A DNA stretch of 64,000 bases from Xanthomonas rydalmerensis (GCF_033170385.1 NZ_CP126170.1:4922001-4986000), one strand, 5' to 3'. Shown: positions 17,020-27,363, counted from the stretch's first letter. The notes: a model not told the origin generated them from the sequence alone. Translations and numbers: made by a program.

Positions 17020-17337
17020 TCAATCAACCATGTAGATGAACTTTCCGGTGCACGACGTATCGTTGTCGTCCATGATCAAGGTCACGCGTTTCCCACTGAC
17101 GAATGCCGACATCAACATCGCGTAGATCGCCTTGTTGTTTTCCTGCTCCTTTGCCCAATAAACCGGCTTTCCGGCGGGGCACGTGGCATTCCCCTCGCTA
17201 AGGAGAAAAGGGATCTGGGTAGGCATGTAGGTCGCCTCGATCTGCGTCACCTTGCCCGTGATGATCTGCAAGGCACTCGCCGAATCGCTGTAAGACATCC
17301 AGAGCAGCGCACATCCCAACATCAAGATCAAACGCAT
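17020..17337 (-). CDS. Small secreted two-cysteine protein, copy A
   Basis: This is a 105-residue protein with signal peptide MRLILMLGCALLWMSYSDSA. The mature part has Cys in NATCPAGKPVYW and Cys in NDTSCTGKFIYMVD, with NKAIYAMLMSAFVSGKRVTL between them. This matches the layout of the neighbour at 16644-16952. It starts 64 bases after the stop of the large RHS gene, on the same strand. It is unrecognised; a periplasmic or exported accessory of the RHS locus is a reasonable inference from position. Confidence 0.7.
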   Translation of the reverse strand: MRLILMLGCALLWMSYSDSASALQIITGKVTQIEATYMPTQIPFLLSEGNATCPAGKPVYWAKEQENNKAIYAMLMSAFVSGKRVTLIMDDNDTSCTGKFIYMVD

Positions 17338-17401
17338 AAAAGCTCCCCATTAAGAAATTAAAGATTAGATTGCGGATGCCGTTCTTCCGGCACCGCAACC
17401 T

Positions 17402-20400
17402 TCAACTGTTCAGCAGCAGCTGATACAACAGCGGCACGATGTCCACCGCAGGCCGCTGGTCATGCGTCACGTTCGAGGCCGCGGTGCAGTTGCCGTCAGC
17501 CGTGCAAGCGGTCACGCGGTACGAATAGATTCCTGCCGGCCTGGCCAACGAGGTCCAATTGCCCTGGCTGCCGTCATACACCGCAGTCCAAGTGACACCG
17601 TCCACGCTCTCTTCCACCACATAGCGGGTCGCGCCGGAGACTGGGTTCCAGTTGACGTAGTCCTTGACCGAGAGCGCCTGCCCTAGCGGCCAGTCGGCTT
17701 CGGCGACCAGGCTGCCACCCAGCATGATGTAGTCGGTAGACTTGGACTGGCGCTGGTTCTTCTGGAAACGCAGTGCTCCGGACTGGTCGTACAACGAGCC
17801 GATGTTGCCAGCGCTCTGCAGCGCCAGCGTGCGACGACCAAAGCCGTCGTAGCGGTAGGTCTCCTTGCCGGTCGCCTGACGCAGGCGGTTGCCGTAGTCG
17901 AACACGAAGGCCTGGCCATTCTTGTTGCTGAGGTTGCCCTGCGGGTCATAGCTCATGCCGATGACCGTACTGCCGCCGCAACTGCCGGTCTTGACGTTGG
18001 TGAGCTGCCAGTTGGTGCCGTAGCAGTAATAGTGATCGCGGCCCGGCGCAACGACGTGGGTCAGGTTGTCGAGCACGTCGTAGCTGTAGGTAGCCGTGCC
18101 GAACATCGGCGACTCAGCCTTGATCAGCCGATCCATGCCGTCATAGGTCATGGTGCGGTTGCCGCGCTGGTTACGCCCGGTGGCGCCGTCGCTGATGCCG
18201 GCTACATTGCCATTCGCATCGTAGTCGTAGCCGTCGTTGAGGAAGGCGGTACCGCCATAGGCATCCTGGCTGGTGTCCGGCAACTGACGCGCGTTCTGTG
18301 TCAGGGTATGGACGATGCCGTTGCCGTAGGTGAACTGCTTGATCGCGCCGTTCGGATAGTAGCTCACGCCGGTGGCGTAGCTGCCGGCCTTAGTCGGCTG
18401 GCCCAGGGCATTGGGCGCATAGTCCACGGTCTGTCCCGACGGATAACGATGTGCGGCGAGATTACCGTTGGCATCATAGGCGTAGCCCAGCGCCCAAGTC
18501 TCGCCATCGGCCTGGCCCTGGCTTTCGGCGATCAACAGGCGACGCTTGTTGTATGCATAGCTGTTGTATGTGGCGACACCATTGTTAAGCGTGGTGATCT
18601 GCTTGACCGCGCCATCCGGCCAGTAGATCCACGCTTGATTGCCATTACCATCCGGAAAGCTACGCGACCTGATTCGGTTGCGCACGTCGTAGCTACGATC
18701 GACCCGGCGCCCAGAGGCGAAGGCCGCATCCGCGTCGCACGATGTAGTACTTGGCAGCGCCAAGCCAGCCGCGCTCCATACCATATTGCCTACGGCGTCA
18801 TAGCCATTGGCGATAGCGCCAGTTTCTGGCTCTACCGTTTTGCAAAGTTGCTGATATGCGTCATATACGTAACTTCGAGTAAGCGAATAAACACCGTTAG
18901 CATCTCGACGCCGTACAGAAACTGGCTTTCCAAAGATGTCGCGCGCAATCTCAGTGACACCACCTTCTGGATGCTGAACCCAAACGGGGATATCATAGGC
19001 CGGCTTATCAAAGATCTGATAGCCAGTTAACGTTATATTGCCTCTCGGATCAGTCACACGAATTTGGTTGCCGGGCAAATATTCCGTAACAGTCTTCAAA
19101 GCTTCTGATCCCGAATCTTGCGATACAACGACCTTGCGTCCAAGCGCGTCATAGTCACTCCATACGCCGGTGTTCACCTGCGCTGTGTCACTAGGATATG
19201 ACGCGAATTTGAGACGCCCTGCGTAGTCGTATGAAAATCTTTGATAGCGTTGGCTTGAGCCCTCATTTGCGAGATCGACTTCACGCGTAAGAACTGTACG
19301 CAGCAAGGCATCAAAGTAGGTTACTTTGCGATAGTTCCCTGCGGAAACAGTTCGCCGCCAATGGCCGGCGGGCAGCCCATATTCAACTGACGCTATTTGT
19401 TCAAGCGCCTGATTCGTATCGTTCCAATTTGTAATGTCATTGCCTTGGTAAGATACTTTTACAAGCCTTCCCATTACATCATAGCTGTAGCCTGTAAGGT
19501 AGCCGTTTTCATCAGAAAGTGAAGTTATCAATCCATAGTCATTGACAGTTGTTGATACAGAGCTATTGTCAGGGAACAATATGGACTGTGGAACGCCCCG
19601 CTTCCAGTTATAGAAGTTCGTGACGCCGTTGTTTGCGTCAACGATGTTGGCTAAGGTTCCGTCGCCGTTATAGTTCAAGGTTTGTAGAAGCCGCCCAAAG
19701 CTCCAAATCTGCTTTGGCATTGCATTAGCGTCGTAAACCACTTTGGATTCCACAGCCCCAGTGTCATCATTAGTTGCCTTGGATTTATTGCCCAAGATCC
19801 ATTTTGAATAATCATCATAATACTCAATGGAATCTTTTCGAGCATACCAAGGGCTATAACGGGACGAAGCGACGGGTCGCCCAAAGTTATCGAAAGTGCT
19901 TATCAAGTACTCATAGACTGTGCCAGCCTGATTTACGGTTTTTCTGGACGACGGGGAAACCTCTACTGCCTGTCCATCGTTCATTATGTCCAAAAAAACT
20001 GTTCCGATTTTTTTTGGCCAAGAACCAGATCCAGGAGCAGCATAGCCAAAGTCAGTTGCCCTTAGAATGGCCGATCCAACCGCACTGGTATATTCTTCGA
20101 CGCGCAACAGTTGGCCCTCAGAATAATCAAGTCGATTGCTCGAAATGTATCTTGAGGTGGCACCATTCGGATCTGTCACATCGGTCGACACAGTGTTTGT
20201 GCATCCCGAATTGCAATCCTTTTCCCAGCTGTTATTCGGGCCGGAATAACTATACGACCATTTTTGAGGTGAAATGCCGGGTCCAGAAATTGTCTTGCTC
20301 AATATTGCGCTTACTGTATAAAGATTAAATTTTTTCAGGTATGAAGGCTCACCATTGGGCCCACCACCGTTGCAAACATACTCTGCATGTGATCGCCCCC

Positions 20401-21634
20401 TAACGATCGAACCTAATACAAATGTCGCAACCGCCCCAGAAGGGTGGCGCACTGTTCCGCTCTTGGTTCCTGAATTTTGAGTTGCGACAGGAGCACAAGC
20501 ATTCGGGTAATAAGAAACTACTGATGGCGAGCCCTGCCAATCCGTAAAACCAGAAAAATCAATACTCCAGCCACTATTGTCTGGCAGGTACACCGAGGCC
20601 AGTCGGACTCGGGAATCTGACGCGGTTTGATAGCCGTATTTCCACGTCCTGATTGGAGTGTCTGAAGCTTGCAATGTGGCCGAAACAATACGATTTCCTG
20701 GAGTGGAAGTATTCGCTCCCTGCCACGATTCGTAATTTATCGTTACTGCACGACCGTCACTGGCTTGGATTTTGATGAGGTTTCCAGACCCATCATATTG
20801 ATACTGCAAAGAATTTCCGAAACGATCTTCTACACGAGAGACCATCATCATGGCCATCTTTCGCTTAAAAGCGTAATCTCGTGTTCTGGTAAAATTTAAT
20901 TCTGGGTATGGCCTGTAAACCAGCCAGTCCATCCAGTATTTTGTTCCATCCGGCGAGACTACAAGAAAAGCTTGGCCAGATAACCCATTACTGGTGGATT
21001 GCAGACAGCTTATCATCCACTGTTGCTTTGTTACAATTGGAAAACTCTTAGCCGTTCCATCTGCTTCATACATCGTTGGTGACAGAGAATTTGAAGCATC
21101 ACGGAGAAGCAGGTCCTGTGAACCCACGTTGGGAATTACGAGCTGATAGCCACCCCACCAATTTTCAGCTGTATACCTCACAGAGGAATGTAGACCAGTA
21201 TTCATGAAAATTGTGGGTGCCTTCGCGAAACCACTGCAGCGATTTCCGCTAAAGAATGTTCCCTTATAATCCGATTGCTCTGAAAACGCTTCAAATAAAG
21301 TTTCAATATGGGGAACTTCCAGCCTCCAATCGGCGAATGCTCGAGAGGGTCCTTCTTCAGCGCGCGAATCCCTAACATCGTAAGTGCGAACAAGCTGAAT
21401 TGGCAAGCCAATGCCAGGCAGATTAATATCTACTTGTCTAAACGACATTGCACCGCTATAGAGGCTTATATTTTCACCAAAGCTTTGTCCGCCCAAAGAA
21501 GCTACAGTTTGAGAATCACGCAACCGGTCCTCATATTCATCCTGAGGCGTTACAACAGCCATTGCCGGCCATGTTGCGAAAAAGAAGAGCACTAGCAGGA
21601 CAACGAAACGAAGTCCCCCAAACTTACTGAGCAT
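17402..21634 (-). CDS. Large RHS/YD-repeat protein without toxin tip
   Basis: This is a 1410-residue protein. The second ATG (21634) was chosen because GGGGA lies at a normal distance; a first ATG two codons earlier has none. A signal peptide (FVVLLVLFFFATWPAMA) is followed by an N-terminal beta region (residues about 30-560) and then YD repeats from about 620 to 1310 (YDVMGRLVKVSY, YDANGNLAAHRYPSGQ, YDGMDRLIKAESP, YRYDGFGRRTLALQS). It stops being RHS at IMLGGSLVAEADW and ends in a fibronectin type III-like domain (VNWNPVSGATRYVVEESVDG to YSYRVTACTADGN) and YQLLLNS. It should form the RHS cocoon but lacks the usual HTDxLGSP core and tip, which lie in a separate downstream gene. Codons for about residues 50-900 are AT-rich, which suggests transfer. 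Confidence 0.9.
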   Translation of the reverse strand: MLSKFGGLRFVVLLVLFFFATWPAMAVVTPQDEYEDRLRDSQTVASLGGQSFGENISLYSGAMSFRQVDINLPGIGLPIQLVRTYDVRDSRAEEGPSRAFADWRLEVPHIETLFEAFSEQSDYKGTFFSGNRCSGFAKAPTIFMNTGLHSSVRYTAENWWGGYQLVIPNVGSQDLLLRDASNSLSPTMYEADGTAKSFPIVTKQQWMISCLQSTSNGLSGQAFLVVSPDGTKYWMDWLVYRPYPELNFTRTRDYAFKRKMAMMMVSRVEDRFGNSLQYQYDGSGNLIKIQASDGRAVTINYESWQGANTSTPGNRIVSATLQASDTPIRTWKYGYQTASDSRVRLASVYLPDNSGWSIDFSGFTDWQGSPSVVSYYPNACAPVATQNSGTKSGTVRHPSGAVATFVLGSIVRGRSHAEYVCNGGGPNGEPSYLKKFNLYTVSAILSKTISGPGISPQKWSYSYSGPNNSWEKDCNSGCTNTVSTDVTDPNGATSRYISSNRLDYSEGQLLRVEEYTSAVGSAILRATDFGYAAPGSGSWPKKIGTVFLDIMNDGQAVEVSPSSRKTVNQAGTVYEYLISTFDNFGRPVASSRYSPWYARKDSIEYYDDYSKWILGNKSKATNDDTGAVESKVVYDANAMPKQIWSFGRLLQTLNYNGDGTLANIVDANNGVTNFYNWKRGVPQSILFPDNSSVSTTVNDYGLITSLSDENGYLTGYSYDVMGRLVKVSYQGNDITNWNDTNQALEQIASVEYGLPAGHWRRTVSAGNYRKVTYFDALLRTVLTREVDLANEGSSQRYQRFSYDYAGRLKFASYPSDTAQVNTGVWSDYDALGRKVVVSQDSGSEALKTVTEYLPGNQIRVTDPRGNITLTGYQIFDKPAYDIPVWVQHPEGGVTEIARDIFGKPVSVRRRDANGVYSLTRSYVYDAYQQLCKTVEPETGAIANGYDAVGNMVWSAAGLALPSTTSCDADAAFASGRRVDRSYDVRNRIRSRSFPDGNGNQAWIYWPDGAVKQITTLNNGVATYNSYAYNKRRLLIAESQGQADGETWALGYAYDANGNLAAHRYPSGQTVDYAPNALGQPTKAGSYATGVSYYPNGAIKQFTYGNGIVHTLTQNARQLPDTSQDAYGGTAFLNDGYDYDANGNVAGISDGATGRNQRGNRTMTYDGMDRLIKAESPMFGTATYSYDVLDNLTHVVAPGRDHYYCYGTNWQLTNVKTGSCGGSTVIGMSYDPQGNLSNKNGQAFVFDYGNRLRQATGKETYRYDGFGRRTLALQSAGNIGSLYDQSGALRFQKNQRQSKSTDYIMLGGSLVAEADWPLGQALSVKDYVNWNPVSGATRYVVEESVDGVTWTAVYDGSQGNWTSLARPAGIYSYRVTACTADGNCTAASNVTHDQRPAVDIVPLLYQLLLNS

Positions 21635-21742
21635 TGTCATCCCCTAGTCCCAAGGCGTTGCGCCGAGGGTAGACATAACTCTCTTAAATTTGCTAAGGCT
21701 TTGTCAAGCAGATCGTCTGGGTGGTTGCGGGTCCGACCAGCA

Positions 21743-24700
21743 CTACTTCTCCTTCCGCCAATTCACCGACCCACGGTTTTCCACCGTGCTCGATTCCACC
21801 TCGGCGTCGAAGCCGCGGCCGAGCAGGTATTTCAGCGTCAATACCGAGCCGCTACCGATCAGCGACACGCCGTAGCTGACGTAGAGTTTCGGAGAGAGGT
21901 ATTTACCGAAGCCCACCACCGAGCCGCCGAGGGCGCGCGACTGGCTGACGCCGGCGTCGTCGAAGCCGAGCTTGGCGCCAAGCTGCGAGGCGAGCAGGCC
22001 GCTGCCGGCCGACAGTGCGCTGGCCGCGGCGGTGACCTGGTCGGCTTCGGCGCTGCTGGTGTTGCTGAGGCTGCGGCCCAGTACGAGGTAGGACATGGCC
22101 TCGGATTGCGACATCGACGGGTCCGACCACACGTCCGCATGCGGGGCGGTGGCGCGGCCGGTGACGTCGATGCCGGCGGTGACGTCGGCGACCTGGCGCT
22201 GGGCGCGGATGTTGATGCGCGGGTCGGAGACGATGTTGTTGCTCCAGGTGAGCTGGCCGCGGGTGATGGTCAGGTCCTGCCCGTACGCCTTGTACTTGCC
22301 GCTGACGTCCAGCCCGCCAGTGGCGGTCATTTCGCGGCCCTGCCGCGAGCGCACCTGCATGGCGCCGGTCAGCGCGCCCTTGAGGCCGAAGCCGGCCATC
22401 TTGACCTGGTCGCCCAGGGTCACCCGCAGGTCCATCTCCAGCGGCGAACTCGGCGCGGCCTCGGGATCGGCCGGGTCCAGCACCACCACGTCCTCGGACA
22501 GCGAGGTGCCGCGGTCCAGCCGTTCCAGGTCGATGTCGGCCGACGGCACGGTGACCTGGCCGCTCAGCATCATCGTCTTGTTGGCGATGCCGAACTGCAG
22601 GTCGGGATTGGCCACCGCGCGCAGTTCGGCGGTGTTGGACACCAGCACGTTGGTGCCGCGGATGTTCAACTGCAGCGGCGTGCTGTCGCCGTACCAGGAC
22701 AGTCCACCGTCGACGTTGAGCGTGCCTTCGCCGGACTTGACCGAGGCGACGATGCGCGCCGAGCCGTCCGGCTGCGCGTCGAAGCGGCCCTTGCCTTCGC
22801 TCAGCGTCAGACCCAGCGCCGGCAGTTCGCCGGTGAAGTTGCTGAGCGTGGCGTCGCCGCCCATCGCCGGCTGCGAGCGGGTGCCGCGCAGGCTGACGTG
22901 GCCTTCGACCAGGCCCTTGGGCCGGACCAGGTCGGGCGAGAACAGTTCGAGCCAATACAGCTTCGACATGTTCATGTAGATCTCGCCGTTTAACGGTGCG
23001 TACGCGTCCCAGCCGGTGTCGACGGTGGCGTCGACGAAGCCGTCGCCCTGGAAGCCGATGCCGAGCTTGGAGTGGATGTGCTGGGCGCTGAAATCGGTGA
23101 CGAAACTGAACTGGTCGTAGCGCAGCAGTTCGCCGCGGGCATTGTCGCCCAGGCGCAGGCCGCCCTCGCGCGAGGCCAGGCGCAACGAGCCCTGCCAGGC
23201 GTTGCCGGCAGGCTTGAAGTTGCCGTCGATGGACAGGTCGCCGCGCAGGTACATCTTGCGGCCGCTGTTGGGTGGCAGCCACGGTTGCACCAGGGCCAGT
23301 GGCAAGGCATCGCCGCGCAGGGTCAGACCCTGCTTCGGCCAGTCGGCAGACACGCACAATGCACCGCCGCTGCCCGGGGCCAGGCAGCTCTCGGACAGGC
23401 TGAAGGCGCTGCCGGCCACGCTGAAATTGGCCGCCTGCCGCAGCTGCCACGGTTCGCCCTTGGCCGGGGCGATGCGCAGCGTGTTCAAGGCGCCCTGCCA
23501 GCGCGCGCCGTCGCGGCGCACCTGCCCGGCCAGGGCCAATGCGCCCATGTCGTTCTGGGTCTTGGCGTCGAGTTGCAGGTTTTCGACCGCACCGCGCGCA
23601 TCCACGCTCAGCGTCTGCAGCAGCACGCCGGCATTGAGTGCACTACCGCGCAGGGCGAGTTCGCCGCCGTTGCCGCGCCACGGCAGGCGCCCGCGCAGGC
23701 TGAGGCTGTCGGCGCCGTAGCTGTCCCACTTCAGGCCGCTGCCGGTGAGGTCGGCGGTGAGGTCGGGGGCGTCGCGGCGTCCCTTGATCTGGACGCTGCC
23801 GCGCAGGCTGCCGGCGCCGCCCGGCAGCAGGTCGGCCAGTTGCAGCGGCTGCAGTTGCGCGTCGATGTCGAGCTGGTCGCCGACCTTGCCCTGCGCCTGC
23901 AGGCGGCTATCGCCCAGGCTCAGCTGCAGCTTGCCCTCGCTCTGGCTGCCCTGCAGCGCGAGCTTGGCGTTGGCGTCGAGAGGACGACTGCGCAGGTTTC
24001 CGTTCACGCGTGGAATATCGAGCGTGGCCTGGTAGCCGGCGGCGCTGCCGTCCGGCCGCGCCGGCAACTGCTTGCCCTGCGAAGCGAAGGTGCCGGACAG
24101 CTTGCCGTCCCAGCCCGGTGCGAAGTAGCCCGGGTCGAACCCGGCCAGCGTGCCCTGCACGTCCCAGTTCAATTCCGGCACCCAGGCCACGTTGCCGCCC
24201 AGGTCGAGGGTGCCGCTGGGCATGGTCGCGCGCACCTGCTTCAGCTGCGCCTGGCGATCGTCGCCGCGCACGTCCAGCTGCAACTTGGCGCTGTCCTTGC
24301 CGCGGGCGACGGTGGCCTCGCCGTAGGTGGCCCACTGCTTCATCGTGCCGGCCACGCCGAGGTTGGCCTCGACCAGCTTGATCGGCACGGCCGGCGCGTT
24401 CGGGGTGGACGGATCCGGCGCGCTGGCGAAGCTCATGCCGCTGGCGTTGACCGCGAAGCGCAGCTGCGTGTTATTCGGGTCGCGCAGATCGGCGGTGCCG
24501 CGCAGGCGCAGCTGCCCGTCGAACGCACGCAGTTGCAGCGGCGCGACCGTGAGCACCTGGTTGTCCAGGCTCAGGTGCGAGGGATCGAGCACGAGCTTTT
24601 GCCCGTCGCGCGACAGCTCGCCCTGCAGGTCGGCATTGCCGCCCTTGCCGTTCGCATGCAGGTCGAAGGCCAGCGGCACGGCCGCCGGCGCGTCGTCGGC

Positions 24701-25585
24701 CGGCGGTACCAGCAGCGACGGATCCAGCGCCTTGCTGCTGGCGGCGAATTGCCACACCGGATCGGTGCGACCGGTGAACACCAAAGTGGCGCGCAGCGGC
24801 GCCGGTGCGTTGCCGGCGATGGCCACTTCCATCTTGTCCAGGTCGCCGCGTGCGACCAGGCCCAGGCGCGCCGGGGTGCGCCCGCGCGCAGCCGGCAGCA
24901 CCGCGCTGGCGGTGAGGTCGGCTTTGTAGTCCTGGCCCGGCAGGTAGTCACCATTGACGCGGAAATCGCCGCGGTCACTGTTGACCACCACCTGGGTGGC
25001 GCGGAACTCGCCGTTGGCCACTTCCACGCCGCCGCGCAGCGTGCGGATGTCGATCATCGGCTGCTGCGCCTGGGTGATGCGCAGGCCGTCGATGGCGATG
25101 CGGTCGGCCTGCAGGGCCAGCGGTACTTCGATCTGCGGCAGCGACTGCGGCCAGCGCGGCAGTTCGAACGGTTCGTCGCTCTTGGCCAGGTTGAGCGTGG
25201 CGTTGGTCAGTTCAAGCGCATCCAGTTGCAGCTTGCGCCCGAGTAGCGGACGGATGTCCGGATCCAGGTAGGCGCGCTCGGCGGTGAAGTGGATCTCGTT
25301 GTAGTGGAAATCCAGGTTGTGCAGGGTCAGCGGGCCGGCCAGCGGCCCCTCGGCGCGCTCCCAGGTCAGCGTCGAGCCGGCCGGCAGCCGCGCCACTACC
25401 TGCGCCAGCAGCACGTCGCGCCCGGCCACGGTCTGCAGCAGCCAGTACAGCGCGATCACGGCAAGCAACAACAGGCCGGCAATGGTCAGCGCCGAACCCC
25501 ACCAGAAGCGCTTGCGCCGGTAGAAGCGCGGGCGCCGCGGCGGCGGCGGCGCGGCGGGCGACGTCGGCTCCAGCGGCGCGCTCAC
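21743..25585 (-). CDS. tamB: Translocation and assembly module protein TamB
   Basis: This is a 1280-residue AsmA-like protein. One membrane helix (about residues 28-50, WGSALTIAGLLLLAVIALYW) follows a Pro/Arg-rich cytoplasmic start. The rest is long beta-rich periplasmic sequence typical of the lipid-groove bridge, with the conserved TamB domain from about 940 to the end (DPRINIRAQRQVADVTAGI, SYLVLGRSLSNTSSAE). It acts with the outer-membrane partner TamA in envelope biogenesis and phospholipid transport. The start is GTG, and its GTGA overlaps the tamA stop, so translation is probably coupled. Confidence 0.95.
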   Translation of the reverse strand: MSAPLEPTSPAAPPPPRRPRFYRRKRFWWGSALTIAGLLLLAVIALYWLLQTVAGRDVLLAQVVARLPAGSTLTWERAEGPLAGPLTLHNLDFHYNEIHFTAERAYLDPDIRPLLGRKLQLDALELTNATLNLAKSDEPFELPRWPQSLPQIEVPLALQADRIAIDGLRITQAQQPMIDIRTLRGGVEVANGEFRATQVVVNSDRGDFRVNGDYLPGQDYKADLTASAVLPAARGRTPARLGLVARGDLDKMEVAIAGNAPAPLRATLVFTGRTDPVWQFAASSKALDPSLLVPPADDAPAAVPLAFDLHANGKGGNADLQGELSRDGQKLVLDPSHLSLDNQVLTVAPLQLRAFDGQLRLRGTADLRDPNNTQLRFAVNASGMSFASAPDPSTPNAPAVPIKLVEANLGVAGTMKQWATYGEATVARGKDSAKLQLDVRGDDRQAQLKQVRATMPSGTLDLGGNVAWVPELNWDVQGTLAGFDPGYFAPGWDGKLSGTFASQGKQLPARPDGSAAGYQATLDIPRVNGNLRSRPLDANAKLALQGSQSEGKLQLSLGDSRLQAQGKVGDQLDIDAQLQPLQLADLLPGGAGSLRGSVQIKGRRDAPDLTADLTGSGLKWDSYGADSLSLRGRLPWRGNGGELALRGSALNAGVLLQTLSVDARGAVENLQLDAKTQNDMGALALAGQVRRDGARWQGALNTLRIAPAKGEPWQLRQAANFSVAGSAFSLSESCLAPGSGGALCVSADWPKQGLTLRGDALPLALVQPWLPPNSGRKMYLRGDLSIDGNFKPAGNAWQGSLRLASREGGLRLGDNARGELLRYDQFSFVTDFSAQHIHSKLGIGFQGDGFVDATVDTGWDAYAPLNGEIYMNMSKLYWLELFSPDLVRPKGLVEGHVSLRGTRSQPAMGGDATLSNFTGELPALGLTLSEGKGRFDAQPDGSARIVASVKSGEGTLNVDGGLSWYGDSTPLQLNIRGTNVLVSNTAELRAVANPDLQFGIANKTMMLSGQVTVPSADIDLERLDRGTSLSEDVVVLDPADPEAAPSSPLEMDLRVTLGDQVKMAGFGLKGALTGAMQVRSRQGREMTATGGLDVSGKYKAYGQDLTITRGQLTWSNNIVSDPRINIRAQRQVADVTAGIDVTGRATAPHADVWSDPSMSQSEAMSYLVLGRSLSNTSSAEADQVTAAASALSAGSGLLASQLGAKLGFDDAGVSQSRALGGSVVGFGKYLSPKLYVSYGVSLIGSGSVLTLKYLLGRGFDAEVESSTVENRGSVNWRKEK

Positions 25586-27363
25586 AGATTGGCTCCGATG
25601 TTGAGATAGAGCTGGAACTGCGAATCCGGGTCGTTCAAGCCATGGGCGATGTCTACCCGCACCGGGCCGACCGGCGAACGCCAGCGCAGGCCGAAGCCGA
25701 CGCCGGTGTGCCAGTCGGGCGTGTCGTCGAACGCGCTGCCGCTATCGACGAACACCGCGCCGCCCCATGGCCCGCCCTTGAAGTAGTGCTCGTACTCGGC
25801 GCTGCCGGTGAGCACGTGCTTGGCGCCGAGCGCGAAACGGTCCGGCCGCGGCGTGCGCGGGCCGACCTCGCGGAACGCATAGCCGCGGATGCTGTTGTCG
25901 CCGCCGGCGAAGAAACGCAGGCTCGGCGGCATCGCCACCAGCGCGTCGGTCCAGGTGCTGCCGGCTTCGCCGCGCAGGATCAGGCGGTCGTTGTCGCCGA
26001 TGCCGTGGAACCAGTTCACCCGCATGTGCGCCTGCACGAAGCTGGCGTCCGACCCCACGCCCTCGGCGCCGCCGCGCAGGCTGATGTTGCCACTGAAGCC
26101 CTTGCGCGGGAACACCTTGTCGTCGACGCCGACGTAGTCGGCTTCGATCTGCGGATAGAACAGCGTGGAGGTCTGGTACAGCGCGCCGTCAAAGACCTCG
26201 TCGGTCGAGTAGCGCCAGCGCTCGCGCAGCGCATTGATCGAGGCGATCGCGGTCCAGTGCTCGTTGATCTGGCCGCTGCGGCTGCCGGTGAGCTTGACGT
26301 TGCGCAGGTCGATGTAATCGGTCTGCTCGTCGTAGACGCGCAGCGAGGTGGTGTACCAGCCGTCGAGCCACCGGAACGCCGGGATCCGGTAACTGGTGAT
26401 GAAGCTCTTGCGCTTCTGCGCGTAGTCCAACTGCGTGCTGAGCTTGTGCCCGCGTGCATTGACGTAGCGGCGGTCCACGCCCAGGCGCACGCCGGCGCCG
26501 CTCTCGCTACCGTAGCTCAGGCCGGCGGTGTAGATGCTGCGCTTGGCGCGGGTGAGGTTGACGTCCACCGGCACGTCGCCGTTGGCGTCGGCTTCTTCCG
26601 GCTTGGGCTGGAGGTCGATCACGCTGAAATAGTCGAGCTTGACCAGCGACTCGCGCAGGCGGTCGAGCTTGCCTTCGTGGTAGTAGCTGCCTTCCTTCCA
26701 GTACACCAGCGGATCGAATAGCTTCTGGTTGAAATAGTCCTGGTGGAAGCGGATCGGGCCCATGTTGTAGCGGCGGCCGCTGTCCCAGCTCAGGTCGATG
26801 TCGGCGGCGTGGTCGGCGCGGGTCACCTCGACCTTGCGCTGGGTGAAGTCGGCATCGAAGTAACCGCGTTCGGCCAGGCGCCGGGTGATGGTGACCTTGC
26901 TGGTCTCATAGACGCTGCTGACGAAGATGTCGCCCTTGCGCGGACGGAAGTTCTTCAAGTCGTCGCCCAGGTAGCGGTCGTCCTCGGCCGGGCCGGTGAT
27001 GCCCACATGGAAATTGCGCACCCGGATCGGCTCGCCCTTGTCCACGTGCACCACCACGGTCAGCTTGTCGTCCTGGCGCGGCGCCTCGACGGTGATGGTG
27101 GGGGTGAAGTAGCCGAACGGCTCCAGCGCCTGCCGGGTCTGCCGTTCGGCCTGGCTCAGCAGGTACTCCAGGCGCGACTCGCCCTGGTCCTTGCCGATGG
27201 CGTCGTACAGCGACAGCGAGACCTGGATGTTCTCGATCATCGCCGCGTCGTCGTCCTTGTTCAGGCCCTGGATCTGCACCTTTTCGATGACGCCGCGGGC
27301 CTCGGCGAGGCCGGCCAGGGAGAGCAGGGACAGGACGATGGCGAGACGGGGGATGGGTCGCAT
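25582..27363 (-). CDS. tamA: Translocation and assembly module protein TamA (Omp85 family)
   Basis: This is a 593-residue outer-membrane protein with signal peptide MRPIPRLAIVLSLLSLAGLAEA. Three POTRA-like repeats occupy about residues 22-275 (VIEKVQIQGLNKDDDAAM, IRVRNFHVGITG, MGPIRFHQDYF). A 16-strand barrel follows, with the Omp85 loop motif GGDNSIRGYAFREVGPR (about 490) and C-terminal LYLNIGANL. It is first in an operon with tamB, which it overlaps by 4 bases. The DNA upstream (27364-27580) is the divergent promoter region shared with the acetyltransferase gene. Confidence 0.95.
   Translation of the reverse strand: MRPIPRLAIVLSLLSLAGLAEARGVIEKVQIQGLNKDDDAAMIENIQVSLSLYDAIGKDQGESRLEYLLSQAERQTRQALEPFGYFTPTITVEAPRQDDKLTVVVHVDKGEPIRVRNFHVGITGPAEDDRYLGDDLKNFRPRKGDIFVSSVYETSKVTITRRLAERGYFDADFTQRKVEVTRADHAADIDLSWDSGRRYNMGPIRFHQDYFNQKLFDPLVYWKEGSYYHEGKLDRLRESLVKLDYFSVIDLQPKPEEADANGDVPVDVNLTRAKRSIYTAGLSYGSESGAGVRLGVDRRYVNARGHKLSTQLDYAQKRKSFITSYRIPAFRWLDGWYTTSLRVYDEQTDYIDLRNVKLTGSRSGQINEHWTAIASINALRERWRYSTDEVFDGALYQTSTLFYPQIEADYVGVDDKVFPRKGFSGNISLRGGAEGVGSDASFVQAHMRVNWFHGIGDNDRLILRGEAGSTWTDALVAMPPSLRFFAGGDNSIRGYAFREVGPRTPRPDRFALGAKHVLTGSAEYEHYFKGGPWGGAVFVDSGSAFDDTPDWHTGVGFGLRWRSPVGPVRVDIAHGLNDPDSQFQLYLNIGANL

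Noticed and set aside
19774..20328. 184-codon plus-strand frame inside the RHS gene
   Set aside because: It lies opposite clear YD-repeat coding sequence; no family features or ribosome site.
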